From contig NZ_CP084626.1 of assembly GCF_022878925.1 (NCBI RefSeq), positions 868,001-932,000 of the forward strand: DNA of 64,000 nt, written 5' to 3'. How positions within the stretch are numbered: the stretch's first letter is position 1; each line of letters starts with the position of its first letter. The translations under genes and the position numbers were made by a program. The stretch comes from Caballeronia sp. TF1N1 (lineage in GTDB: Bacteria > Pseudomonadota > Gammaproteobacteria > Burkholderiales > Burkholderiaceae). Of this stretch, positions 1 to 9,676 are shown one piece after another. A model generated the notes under the pieces. That model saw only the letters and a program-made list of their open reading frames with translations. It had not been told where the DNA came from and ran no database searches.

Positions 1-567
1 TTCGTTCAGTTGCTCGACGTTGTTGTACTCGAGCACGGTGGTGTGCTTCGCGATATCCGCGGGCACGCCCGCCGAAGTCGGATTGCCGAACGTGAGCAGG
101 CCCGAACCCGCCTTCACGAGCAAACTGTCCGCGTGACCGTGATAGCAACCCTCGAACTTGACGATGCGGCTGCGGTCCGTGAAGCCGCGCGCGAGACGCA
201 GCGCGCTCATGGTCGCTTCGGTGCCGCTCGACACCATGCGCACCTGTTCGATCGACGGCACGAGCTTGCAGATTTCCTCGGCGATCTCGATTTCCGCCTC
301 GGTCGGCGCGCCGAAGGAGAAGCCGTGGGCGAGCACGCGCTGCACGGCGTCGAGCACTTCGGGATGCACGTGGCCGAGAATCATCGGGCCCCACGAGCCG
401 ATGTAGTCGATATAGCGCTTGCCCTCGGCGTCCCAGAAGTACGGGCCTTCCGCGCGCTCGATGAAGCGCGGCGTGCCGCCGACCGAGCGGAACGCGCGCA
501 CCGGCGAATTCACGCCGCCGGGAATGGTTTGCTGAGCGCGTTCGAAGAGGGCTTGATTCTTGGACAT
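1..567 (-). CDS. hemL: glutamate-1-semialdehyde 2,1-aminomutase (5' part)
   Basis: This PLP enzyme converts glutamate-1-semialdehyde to 5-aminolevulinate, the entry step of tetrapyrrole synthesis by the C5 route. Only the first 189 codons are in the window; the rest, including the PLP lysine, lies to the left. The N-terminus reads [18 protein letters not shown] and continues with [14 protein letters not shown] and a [19 protein letters not shown] stretch, which is diagnostic for HemL. The start at 567 matches the family start. The gene lies about 120 bases downstream of the EVE-like gene on the same strand and could be co-transcribed with it. Confidence 0.95.
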   Translation of the reverse strand, partial: MSKNQALFERAQQTIPGGVNSPVRAFRSVGGTPRFIERAEGPYFWDAEGKRYIDYIGSWGPMILGHVHPEVLDAVQRVLAHGFSFGAPTEAEIEIAEEICKLVPSIEQVRMVSSGTEATMSALRLARGFTDRSRIVKFEGCYHGHADSLLVKAGSGLLTFGNPTSAGVPADIAKHTTVLEYNNVEQLNE

Positions 568-686
568 GGATGAGGCCTGCACGGTTGTGGATGCGAAATA
601 CGCAACGGACTGGACGCTCCGCTCAAAGCGGCAAAAGCGCGGCGCACGGTTGATGCCGACGCGCGGTCCGGTGCGAAAAACATGCT

Positions 687-1169
687 TCAAATTGTACCGG
701 AGTCGTCATATTCGAGCGGGTTCGGCCGCCCGCGTCGCCCGGTGCGCGCAGTCCACAGCTTTTCGAGCGCGCCTTCCGCCATCGGCTTGATGATCGTGCC
801 GGAACTCTGCGCGTCCCACGTCTGCACGGAAAGCGGATGCGCGCGCAGTTCGTCGCGCGTGACGACGACTTGCTCGTTCGCATCGACGAGCCAGTCGTAC
901 ACGAAATCGATGCACAGCCGGTATCCGCGCTTCGAGTGCGCATCCGGCACTTCGTAAGGCGCGCGCGTCACATAGCCCGATGCGAACACGCCCTTCGGCT
1001 GCTGCGTCACGCGATGCACGAACACGCGGTCACCCGGCAAGAGGCCGCGCGCGGTGCCGCAGCCCCAGACGTCGGCGACGGCTTCGCCTGCGGCCACGCG
1101 TCGCGCACAGTCGGGCAGTTCGGGCCACGGCCATTTCTTCGGGCTCCAGATCAGGAGAAACGCGGTCAT
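687..1169 (-). CDS. EVE/PUA-like domain protein, function unknown
   Basis: This is a 160-residue soluble protein. It starts [18 protein letters not shown] and contains a central [20 protein letters not shown] segment. That pattern (W-x-P near the start, then a basic 'GDRVF..R....GIFASG' strand) resembles EVE/PUA-like domains, which bind modified bases or RNA; this is family inference from the motif only. The frame can be extended to a TTG at 1199, but ATG 1169 fits the fold better. No strong ribosome-binding site is visible at either start. It lies upstream of hemL and diverges from the Bcr/CflA exporter. Confidence 0.6.
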   Translation of the reverse strand: MTAFLLIWSPKKWPWPELPDCARRVAAGEAVADVWGCGTARGLLPGDRVFVHRVTQQPKGVFASGYVTRAPYEVPDAHSKRGYRLCIDFVYDWLVDANEQVVVTRDELRAHPLSVQTWDAQSSGTIIKPMAEGALEKLWTARTGRRGRPNPLEYDDSGTI

Positions 1170-1299
1170 GGGTCTGACGAGAATTAGTGGATGGCTCAAA
1201 GCCGGAGCTTAGCGGATCGACGCGTACAATGGCCTCGCCCGGCGCCGATGCAGCACGCGCGCGGCATCCGCTCTGCACCCTTCGTCTTTTCCGAGTCCA

Positions 1300-2511
1300 A
1301 TGCCTGACACCACTGCCCGCCGGCCCGATGGCCGGCTGATTCTGTTGCTCGGCGCGCTCGCCGCCTGCGGTCCCTTGTCGATCGACATGTATCTGCCGAG
1401 TCTGCCGTCGCTCGCCGCCGCGTTCGGCACGACGCCTGCCGCCGCGCAAAGCACGCTCACGAGTTTCATGTTCGGCTTCTCGTTCGGCATGTTGCTCTAT
1501 GGCCCGCTTTCCGACGCCTATGGCCGCCGGCCGGTGTTGCTCGGCGGCATCGCGCTGTACGCGCTTGCGAGCGTCGCGTGCGCGGTGGCGTGGTCCATCG
1601 ACGCCCTCGTTTTCGTGCGCTTCCTGCAGGCGCTCGGTGCGGGCGCGGCTTCCGTGCTCGCGCGCGCCATCGCCCGCGATGCCCACGCGCCCGCCGATGC
1701 CGCCCGCGTGCTGTCGATGCTGTCCATCGTTACGTCCATTGGTCCGCTGCTCGCGCCGTTGATCGGCGGGCAATTGCTGCTGTTGGGCGGTTGGCGCGTG
1801 GTCTTTGCCGCGCTCACGCTCTTCGGCGTGGCGTGCTCCATCACCGCTTTTCTGCGCGTACCCGAAACCTGGCCGAAGGAAAAGCGCGCGGGCTCCGCGC
1901 TCGGCGCTTCGTTCGCGGCTTACGGGCACTTGTTGCGCGACCCCGTCACCTGGGGCCACATGATGTGCGGCGGCATGGCGTTCGCGTCGATGTTCGCGTA
2001 TATCACGGCGACGCCCTTCGTCTACATCGACTATTTCCATGTGAAGCCGCAGTATTACGGGCTGCTGTTCGGGCTGAATATCGTCGGCATCATTGGCGGG
2101 AACGTGTTGAATACGAAGCTCGTCGGCCGCCTCGGCGCGATGAAGATGATCTCCGGCGCGGCCTTCGTCAGCGTGATCGCGGCGCTTGCCGTCGCGCTCG
2201 TTTCGCTGACGGGTTGGGGCGGGCTGTGGTCGATCGTCGTGTGTCTGTTCTTCGTGGTCGGCGTGGTTGGCCTGCTCGCGGCGAACTGCACGACGGAACT
2301 GATGCACCGCTATCCGCGCAACGCGGGCGCGGCCGCCGCTGTCTTCGGTGCGATGCAGCTTGCGCTCGGCGCGCTATCGAGTCTTGCGGTCGGGTTGTTC
2401 CACGATGTGTCGCCGCATGGCATGGGCATCGTGATCGGGGTTTGCGGCGTGCTGACTTTTCACGGGCGTACGTTGGTGCTTCGTTCGCATGCCGCGCCGG
2501 TCAAGGTTTGA
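1300..2511 (+). CDS. Bcr/CflA-type multidrug MFS exporter
   Basis: This is a 403-residue inner-membrane protein of the drug:H+ antiporter DHA1 group. Family members export drugs such as bicyclomycin or chloramphenicol; the substrate here is unknown. The N-terminus has the Bcr-type LLLGALAACGPLSIDMYLPS helix. MFS motif A, GPLSDAYGRRP, is at residues 68-78, and about 12 hydrophobic helices follow. It is a single-gene unit whose 3' end faces the prolyl oligopeptidase, with a shared hairpin terminator between them. No regulator lies next to it. Confidence 0.88.
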   Translation: MPDTTARRPDGRLILLLGALAACGPLSIDMYLPSLPSLAAAFGTTPAAAQSTLTSFMFGFSFGMLLYGPLSDAYGRRPVLLGGIALYALASVACAVAWSIDALVFVRFLQALGAGAASVLARAIARDAHAPADAARVLSMLSIVTSIGPLLAPLIGGQLLLLGGWRVVFAALTLFGVACSITAFLRVPETWPKEKRAGSALGASFAAYGHLLRDPVTWGHMMCGGMAFASMFAYITATPFVYIDYFHVKPQYYGLLFGLNIVGIIGGNVLNTKLVGRLGAMKMISGAAFVSVIAALAVALVSLTGWGGLWSIVVCLFFVVGVVGLLAANCTTELMHRYPRNAGAAAAVFGAMQLALGALSSLAVGLFHDVSPHGMGIVIGVCGVLTFHGRTLVLRSHAAPVKV

Positions 2512-2527
2512 GGCGCGTTGCGCGATT

Positions 2528-2555
2528 AAAAAACCTCGCCGCCTGGCGAGGTTTT
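2528..2555. terminator. bidirectional hairpin terminator
   Basis: The inverted repeat ACCTCGCC / GGCGAGGT is flanked by an A-run on the left and a T-run on the right. It lies between the convergent exporter and prolyl oligopeptidase genes and can end both transcripts. Confidence 0.8.
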
Positions 2556-2588
2556 CGGACTTCGTTCGCGCGTCAACGGTTCGACTTA

Positions 2589-4700
2589 TCACCCGAGCGG
2601 CCCAAGCTTCACCGCCAGGAACGTAAATGCCGCCGCTTCCGCCTGCGCCACGGCTTCCGGCTCCACGCCCGCGCCGTGTCCGCCTTCGCCGGTTTCCTGA
2701 TACCAGACGTTTTCGTGCCCTTGCGCCTGCATCTTCGCGGCCATCTTGCGCGCGTGACCGGGATGCACGCGGTCGTCCGCCGTCGATGACGTAAACAACG
2801 ACGCCGGATAATCGACATCCGCCTTCACGTTCTGATACGGCGAATACGCCAGCAGATGACGCAGGTCGTCGGCATCGTCGGGATCGCCGTATTCGTCGAT
2901 CCACGATGCGCCTTGCAGCAGCAAATGAAAACGCCCCATGTCGAGCAGCGGCACTTCCGACAGCACCGCGCCGAAAAGCTCGGGCCGCTGCACCATGCAC
3001 GCGCCGGTGAGCAAACCGCCGTTACTGCCGCCGCGAATGCCGAGCTGCCTGGCCGTGGTCACGCCGCTCGCGATCAGCGCTTTAGCCACCGCGATGAAGT
3101 CGTCGAACGAGACTTGCCGCTTTTCGCGCAGCGCCGCCTGATGCCATTGCGGCCCGAACTCGCCGCCGCCGCGAATGTTCGCGATGGCCAACAGCCCGCC
3201 GCGCGCGAGCCACGCAATGCCAGTGGTCGAATCGTAATGCGGATCGAGCGCGACTTCGAAGCCGCCATAGCCGTAGAGCAGGCAAGGCCGCGCATCGGTC
3301 GACACATCCGCGCCACGACCGATCAGCCAGTACGGAATGCGCTCGCCATCTTTCGCGATCGCGTGATGACGCACCGCCGACATGCCGCTCGCGTCGAACT
3401 GCGCGGGCAAACGTGCGAGCAGTTGCCAGGGCGAGTCGCTCGCAAGATCCGCGAAGTAGAGCGACGGCGGCATCAGAAAATGCTCGACGTGAATGAGCAC
3501 CGTGTCGTCGCGTTCGCTGTCGATGGAATCGACGTAAGACTGGCTCGCTTCGGGCAGCGCGAAATCGCGCGCGTTCCACGCCGTCTTGTGATCGGCGGGC
3601 GGCGCGAGGAGCGTGACGCGCGGCGTGCCGTCGTCCATTTGGCTTGCGATCAGCCAATGCTTCGTGAAGTCGATGCCCGCAAGCACGCGCCTGTCCGATG
3701 GCTTGAACAGCACCGTGAAATCGCGCGCGCCTTCGAGAAACGCGTCACGGCGGATGACGAGCAAGGTCCCGCCTTCGTGACGCACGCCGCCCGTCTTCCA
3801 CACTTCGCGCGGCGTGACGAACAGCCAGCCGTTCCAGTGCTCGACTTCGACGTGCGTCGGCAGATCGTATTGACGCCACGCGTTGGCGGTTTCATCGAGC
3901 CAGAAGTGCAGCGTGTCGTAGAACGTGACCGCGCGCGAGGCGAGATGCAGCTTTTCGAGCGGATCGTAATCCGCGCCCGCCGAGACATCGCGACGCTGGC
4001 CCTCGAACACCACGGGTGCATCCGCGAGCGGCGTGCCGCGCTTCCAGCGACGCGCCTGGCGCGGAAAACCCGATGTCGTCAACGCGGGTTTCTTGTTGTG
4101 CTTGCTGTCGTCCCAGCCGACGTAGCAGGTATCGCGATCGATCCACGAAATGTCGTGCTTGCCGACATCCGGCAGCACGAAGCCATCGTCGATAAAGCTG
4201 CGTGCTTCGATATCGAACTCGCGGACCATGCACGCGTCCGAGCCGCCGGGCGACAAGCTGACGAGCGCGCGATCGTAAGTCGGGTAGAGCATGTCGAAGT
4301 CGGCGAGCGCCCAGCGCGTGTCGTCGGTTTCGTCGGTATTGAGATCGAGCGCGTCGACGTCGAGGATGATCTGCCACTCGGGCGTGCCCGCGAGCCACGC
4401 GCTCCACGGCGTGCGCCGCACGATGCCAAGCGGATGCGCTTCGTCCTGCCACGTGTTGTAGCCCCACTCGCCATAGCGCGAGCATGTGACGATGCGGTCC
4501 TTCGAGGTGTACGACTTTTCGAGCTGCGAGGCGAGGGCGCGCGCCTCGGGCGTGTTGCCGAATGCGGCTTCGGTGCGGCGGTTCTGGGCATCGACCCAGA
4601 TTTGCACCTTGGGATCGTCGAGCGATTCGAGGCCGATGAACGGATCGGATTGCTGACCCGAAGGCCAGGCGAGAGCGGGTTGCGACGAAAGCAGACTCAT
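2589..4700 (-). CDS. prolyl oligopeptidase family serine peptidase (S9A)
   Basis: This 703-residue enzyme matches the usual length of prolyl oligopeptidases, which cleave short peptides after proline. The N-terminus (DPFIGLESLDDPKVQIWVDAQN) is the typical lead-in. The middle is the beta-propeller region and the last 250 residues are the alpha/beta hydrolase. Catalytic residues are visible: Ser559 in GGSNGG, Asp642/643 in ADDRVHPGH and His675 in GEGGHGAG. No signal peptide is seen with the chosen start at 4700 (MSLLSSQPALAW), so it is probably cytoplasmic. The reading frame extends further upstream to 4799 but without family similarity. It is monocistronic and converges with the exporter gene. 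Confidence 0.92.
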   Translation of the reverse strand: MSLLSSQPALAWPSGQQSDPFIGLESLDDPKVQIWVDAQNRRTEAAFGNTPEARALASQLEKSYTSKDRIVTCSRYGEWGYNTWQDEAHPLGIVRRTPWSAWLAGTPEWQIILDVDALDLNTDETDDTRWALADFDMLYPTYDRALVSLSPGGSDACMVREFDIEARSFIDDGFVLPDVGKHDISWIDRDTCYVGWDDSKHNKKPALTTSGFPRQARRWKRGTPLADAPVVFEGQRRDVSAGADYDPLEKLHLASRAVTFYDTLHFWLDETANAWRQYDLPTHVEVEHWNGWLFVTPREVWKTGGVRHEGGTLLVIRRDAFLEGARDFTVLFKPSDRRVLAGIDFTKHWLIASQMDDGTPRVTLLAPPADHKTAWNARDFALPEASQSYVDSIDSERDDTVLIHVEHFLMPPSLYFADLASDSPWQLLARLPAQFDASGMSAVRHHAIAKDGERIPYWLIGRGADVSTDARPCLLYGYGGFEVALDPHYDSTTGIAWLARGGLLAIANIRGGGEFGPQWHQAALREKRQVSFDDFIAVAKALIASGVTTARQLGIRGGSNGGLLTGACMVQRPELFGAVLSEVPLLDMGRFHLLLQGASWIDEYGDPDDADDLRHLLAYSPYQNVKADVDYPASLFTSSTADDRVHPGHARKMAAKMQAQGHENVWYQETGEGGHGAGVEPEAVAQAEAAAFTFLAVKLGPLG

Positions 4701-4778
4701 GTACGGTGCAGAGAGGTTTTCATATGCCGATTGTGCCTGCTTCTGGCATCGCCCATGGAAATCGGGCTGAAAATCAGC

Positions 4779-4809
4779 AAAAACAAAAAAGCCGCGCATG
4801 TCGCGCGGC
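4779..4809 (-). terminator. terminator of the glucose ABC operon
   Basis: On the minus strand, GCCGCGC and GCGCGGC form a 7-bp stem with a 5-base loop, followed by a T-rich tract (TTTTTTGTTTTT). It lies 30 bases after the last gene of the operon (ATPase, stop at 4839) and just upstream of the prolyl oligopeptidase gene. Confidence 0.85.
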
Positions 4810-4838
4810 TCTCCACGAACGAAGACGAAGCCTGAAAC

Positions 4839-5957
<1,119 letters not shown>

Positions 5958-6007
5958 GTGAATCCTCTATGTTTGTCTTGGCCGGAAAGGGATCGCGAAA
6001 ATGGCGA

Positions 6008-6865
6008 TCAACCCTTCACCGCGCCGGCTGTCAGGCCGCGCACGAAATAGCGTCCCGCGATCATGTAGACGAGAATCGTCGGCAATGCCGCGATGATCGC
6101 GCCCGCCATGTCGACGTTGTATTCCTTCACGCCCGTGGATGTGTTCACGAGGTTGTTGAGCGCCACCGTGATCGGCATCGAATCGACGCCCGAAAACACG
6201 ATGCCGAACAGGAAGTCGTTCCAAATCTGCGTGAATTGCCAGATCAGGCACACCATGAAAATGGGCAACGACACCGGCAGCAGGATCTTCGTGAAGATGG
6301 TGAAGAAACCCGCGCCGTCGATGCGCGCCGCCTTCACGAGTTCAGCCGGAATGCTGACGTAGAAGTTGCGGAAGAACATGGTCGTGAACGCAATGCCGTA
6401 GATCACGTGCACGAGCACGAGGCCCGAGGTCGTGTTCGAGAGGCCGAGCATGCCTTGCAGCCGCGCCATCGGCAGAAGAATGGCCTGGAACGGGATGAAG
6501 CAGCCCACGAGCAGCATGGTGAAGAACGCATCCGCGCCACGGAAACGCCAGTGCGTGAGCACATAACCGTTGAACGCGCCGATGATCGACGAGAGCAGCA
6601 CGGCCGGAATCACCATGCGCACCGAGTTCATGAAGAACGGCTGCATGCCGTCGCAACGCACGCCGGTACAGGCTTCCTGCCACGCCTTGACCCACGGCGC
6701 GAAGGTGAAGTGCGTGGGCGGCGTGAGCAGGTTGCCGGTACGAAGCTGATCGAGGTCCTTGAAAGACGTCGAGAGCATGACGTAGATCGGGAACAGGAAG
6801 TAAAGCGCAAACAGAATCAGCACCGCATAAATGACGGTGCGGCTGATCGTCATCTTAGGCTGCAT
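6008..6865 (-). CDS. gtsC: sugar ABC transporter permease (GtsC type)
   Basis: This 285-residue inner-membrane permease belongs to the MalG-like group. It has about six hydrophobic helices, and the cytoplasmic EAA loop reads ELVKAARIDGAGFFTIF. The start ATG at 6865 overlaps the end of gtsB by 11 bases, implying translational coupling. An in-frame ATG four codons on (6853) lies just after the gtsB stop and is an alternative. With GtsB it forms the membrane channel energised by the downstream ATPase. Confidence 0.86.
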   Translation of the reverse strand: MQPKMTISRTVIYAVLILFALYFLFPIYVMLSTSFKDLDQLRTGNLLTPPTHFTFAPWVKAWQEACTGVRCDGMQPFFMNSVRMVIPAVLLSSIIGAFNGYVLTHWRFRGADAFFTMLLVGCFIPFQAILLPMARLQGMLGLSNTTSGLVLVHVIYGIAFTTMFFRNFYVSIPAELVKAARIDGAGFFTIFTKILLPVSLPIFMVCLIWQFTQIWNDFLFGIVFSGVDSMPITVALNNLVNTSTGVKEYNVDMAGAIIAALPTILVYMIAGRYFVRGLTAGAVKG

Positions 6866-7796
6866 TGCGGGTGCTCCTCGATTCCAGATACATGAGCGGC
6901 ACGAGCACGGCGACGACGGTGGCGAGCATCATCATCGACGAAGCGGCGCCTACGCCGAGTTGGCCGCGATTGAACGAGAACGTGTACATGAAGATGGCGG
7001 GCAGCGACGACGACGTGCCAGGACCGCCCGCCGTCAACGCGACGACCAGGTCGAACGTCTTGATGGTGATGTGGCAGAGAATCAGCAGCACGGAGAAGAA
7101 CACCGGGCGCATGCTCGGAATCACGATCTTGCGGTAGATGGTCGGCAAGCCCGCGCCGTCCATCTGCGCTGCCTTGAAGATTTCGCTGTCCACGCCGCGC
7201 AGGCCGGCGAGGAAAAGCGCCATCACGAAGCCGCTCGACTGCCACACCGCCGCGATCACGACGCAAAAGATCGCCTTGTCCGGATTGCCGAGCCAGTCGA
7301 ACGAAAAGCTCGTCCAGCCCCAGTCGTGCAGCACTTTCTCGATGCCGAGGCTCGGGTTCAAAATCCACTGCCACGCCGTGCCCGTCACGATGAACGAGAG
7401 CGCCATCGGATAGAGAAAGATCGCGCGCAGCGCGCCTTCGTTGCGGATTCTCTGGTCGAGCAGGATGGCCAGAAAGAGACCGAGTCCGACGCAGATTGCG
7501 ATGAACGGAATGCCGAACCAGCCGAGATTGGCGGCGGACGTCCACCAGACGTCGTTGTCGAAGAGTTGCCGGTATCGGTCGAGGCCGGAGAACTCGTAGC
7601 GCGGCATGAGCCGCGAATTCGTGAGCGACAGATAGCCCGTGATGAGGATGAACCCGTACACGAAAATCAGCGCGATCAAGATGCTGGGAGCAAGCACCAG
7701 CTTCGGAATCCATCGATCGGCAAGCGCCGCCGTCGCGGACGCGCGGCGAGGCTGATGCGGACGTTTTTCCGCGGTACCGCTTAGGGAGGCAGTCAC
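6855..7796 (-). CDS. gtsB: sugar ABC transporter permease (GtsB type)
   Basis: This 313-residue inner-membrane permease belongs to the MalF-like group. A basic cytoplasmic N-terminus of about 30 residues precedes the first helix (LVLAPSILIALIFVYGFIL). Several further helices follow, and the EAA loop reads EIFKAAQMDGAGLPTIYRK. It partners GtsC. It is separated from the upstream binding-protein gene by 147 bases containing a strong hairpin, which probably sets different expression levels for binding protein and membrane parts. Confidence 0.86.
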   Translation of the reverse strand: MTASLSGTAEKRPHQPRRASATAALADRWIPKLVLAPSILIALIFVYGFILITGYLSLTNSRLMPRYEFSGLDRYRQLFDNDVWWTSAANLGWFGIPFIAICVGLGLFLAILLDQRIRNEGALRAIFLYPMALSFIVTGTAWQWILNPSLGIEKVLHDWGWTSFSFDWLGNPDKAIFCVVIAAVWQSSGFVMALFLAGLRGVDSEIFKAAQMDGAGLPTIYRKIVIPSMRPVFFSVLLILCHITIKTFDLVVALTAGGPGTSSSLPAIFMYTFSFNRGQLGVGAASSMMMLATVVAVLVPLMYLESRSTRNAA

Positions 7797-7899
7797 AACT
7801 CGACTCCTGGTAATGCGCCGGCGTTTGGATACGCTTGTTTGTGCGCGTGAGCCAATGGCTTTGCTTCGTATGGCGTTTGAGCGCGTTCGAATGCTTGAA

Positions 7900-7930
7900 G
7901 CGGCCCGCGCGCAGGTGCGCCACGGGCCGC
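7900..7930 (-). other. intercistronic hairpin between gtsA and gtsB
   Basis: The repeats GCGGCCCG (7900-7907) and CGGGCCGC (7923-7930) form an 8-bp GC-rich stem with a 15-base loop. No T-run follows on the minus strand, so it does not look like a full terminator. It lies 14 bases after the gtsA stop. Such hairpins after periplasmic binding-protein genes are known to stabilise the upstream message or to allow only partial read-through. Confidence 0.55.
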
Positions 7931-7943
7931 CGTTACGGCTTGC

Positions 7944-9197
7944 TTACTTCGTCTTCGCTGCGTTCGAAAGCGCTTGCACCGCGCTCTTCGAGTCTTGCGA
8001 CGAGTTCATGAACTTCGTGACGACGTCGGTGATGGCGCCGGCGGTGGCATCGCCCTGAGCCATGCCGTGAGCCAGCGACGGCACGTAGCCGCCACCCTTG
8101 ATCGCCGCTTGTTCATCCGAGTACGACTTCTTCGCGCAGTCGTCGAACTTGTCCATGTTCACGCCGAGACGAACCGGAATGGAACCCTTGTTCAGGCTGA
8201 ACTGCTCCTGGAACTCCGGCGTCATGATGGTCTTCGCGAGCGCGAGCTGGCCCGGCGTCGCGGCCTTCTGGCCCTTCTGCTGGAAGAACACGAACGAGTC
8301 GACGTTGAAGGTGTAGGCCTTCTCCGTGCCTGGCACCGCGGCGCAGATGTAGTCCGTACCCGACTTCTTGTTGGCGCCGGCGAATTCGCCCTTCGCCCAG
8401 TCGCCCATGAACTGCATGCCCGCCTTGCCGTTGATGACCATGGCCGTGGCGAGGTTCCAGTCGCGGCCGGTGCGGCCGTTATCGAAGTAACCCTGAATCT
8501 TGCGCACGGTGTCGAACACCTGAACCATCTTGTCCGAGGTCAGCGTCTTCTGATCCAGATCGACGATGGCCTTCTTGTAGAAGTCCGAGCCTTGCGACAG
8601 CACGACGTCTTCCCACAAGGTCAGGTCTTGCCACGGCTGACCGCCCATGGCGATCGGCATGATGCCCGCGGCCTTCATCTTGTCGGCGACCTGGAAGAAC
8701 TCGGCCCAGGTGGTCGGCACCTTGCCGCCCGCCTTGTCCAGCGCAGCCTTGTTGATGTAGAGCCAGTTCACGCGATGCACCGAGAAGGGAGCGGCGACAT
8801 AGTGGCCGTCTGCGTGGATGATCTTGTCGATTTCAGGCGGCAGGTTCTTCTTCCAGTCGCCGGCAATGGAATCGATCGGCACGAGCACGCCTTGCTCCGA
8901 CCATTCCTGGATCAACGGACCCTTGATCTGTGCCGCCGACGGTGCGTTGCCCGAGATCACCTGGGTCTTGAGCGCGGTCATCGCGGCAGCGCCCGCGCCA
9001 CCTGCGACGGCGAAGTCCTTCCAGGTGTAACCCTGCTTCGTCATGTCGTCCTTGAGCACGCCGACTGCCTTGGATTCGCCGCCCGACGTCCACCAGTGCA
9101 GCACGGAAACCGCTTCGGCAGCTTGAACCGCCGACGCCGTCGCGCCGCACAGAAGACCTGCGGCGCACAGCGCGCCCATGAGCTTACGGACTTTCAT
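7944..9197 (-). CDS. gtsA: periplasmic glucose-binding protein (GtsA type)
   Basis: This 417-residue solute-binding protein has a signal peptide (MKVRKLMGALCAAGLL..., predicted cut after AVQA). The mature start VSVLHWWTSGGESKAV is typical of the Pseudomonas GtsA glucose/mannose-binding family, as are IKGPLIQEW, HRVNWLYIN, GGQPWQD and GRDWNLATAMVINGKAGMQF. It delivers sugar to GtsBC in the inner membrane. It is the first gene of the operon and has a strong ribosome-binding site (GGAGGAG) before ATG 9197. The operon diverges from zwf, with a HexR-like site in the shared 480-base region. Confidence 0.9.
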   Translation of the reverse strand: MKVRKLMGALCAAGLLCGATASAVQAAEAVSVLHWWTSGGESKAVGVLKDDMTKQGYTWKDFAVAGGAGAAAMTALKTQVISGNAPSAAQIKGPLIQEWSEQGVLVPIDSIAGDWKKNLPPEIDKIIHADGHYVAAPFSVHRVNWLYINKAALDKAGGKVPTTWAEFFQVADKMKAAGIMPIAMGGQPWQDLTLWEDVVLSQGSDFYKKAIVDLDQKTLTSDKMVQVFDTVRKIQGYFDNGRTGRDWNLATAMVINGKAGMQFMGDWAKGEFAGANKKSGTDYICAAVPGTEKAYTFNVDSFVFFQQKGQKAATPGQLALAKTIMTPEFQEQFSLNKGSIPVRLGVNMDKFDDCAKKSYSDEQAAIKGGGYVPSLAHGMAQGDATAGAITDVVTKFMNSSQDSKSAVQALSNAAKTK

Positions 9198-9566
9198 TGT
9201 TTATCTCCTCCAGACACCTAACAAGAAACGATTGGCTCCTGATGTCGCCAGGAAGCGCGGTTGGAAAAACGGGCAAAACGTGGATGACCGGGGAATCGGC
9301 GGTGTCGCAGAAGAACGCGCGTGCAGCGGTGAACGAGGACGCGCGAAAGCCGGCGGTACCGATTGACGGCCGCACGGCTCTCAAGAGACGAGTGGGTTGA
9401 ATCGCAACGACAGTCTCCTCTTTTGATTTTTGCTGACAGACAAAACGCGCTCGGGCCATTGAAAGCAGCGATGCGCGGAGTCCGTTAACATGCGCTCAGA
9501 GACGCCCTAGGGAAAACACTCATCTTCTGATTGACAAGCCATTTTTTTCCCGGATGACATTTCCTC

Positions 9567-9594
9567 TTGATTTGAATTGTAGTTAAACTACAAT
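9567..9594 (+). promoter_or_regulatory. predicted sigma-70 promoter of zwf
   Basis: TTGATT (9567-9572), a 16-base spacer and TACAAT (9589-9594) form a plausible -35/-10 pair about 80 bases before the zwf start. The HexR-like palindrome covers the spacer and the -10 box, so binding there would block RNA polymerase. Confidence 0.55.
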
Positions 9595-9596
9595 TC
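9574..9596. promoter_or_regulatory. predicted HexR operator
   Basis: Perfect 11-bp arms GAATTGTAGTT and AACTACAATTC flank a single central base. The core TTGT-N9-ACAA matches the known HexR recognition pattern of gamma-proteobacteria (TTGTAATTWAATTACAA-like). HexR is released by 2-keto-3-deoxy-6-phosphogluconate in Pseudomonas. The cognate regulator is fused to glucokinase two genes downstream, which suggests direct feedback control of zwf-pgl-glk/hexR. Confidence 0.8.
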
Positions 9597-9676
9597 AGTG
9601 TCAAAAAAAATTTTATCGGACTACGGGCGCCTTCGTGCGCTTCCTCACCGACATCAGTGAACCGGCCTGGAGACTC

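Larger units (their letters stand above)
9198..9676. other. divergent control region gtsA / zwf
   Basis: These 479 bases separate the importer operon (minus) from zwf (plus). The zwf side holds a predicted promoter and a HexR-type palindrome. The gtsA side (9200-9500) carries no operator that I can recognise; it has T-rich patches around 9415-9430. No convincing small gene was found. Confidence 0.6.

Noticed and set aside
2856-4835. 659-codon open frame on the plus strand
   Set aside because: It is fully antisense to the prolyl oligopeptidase gene, has Arg-rich shadow composition and no family pattern; typical of GC-rich DNA.
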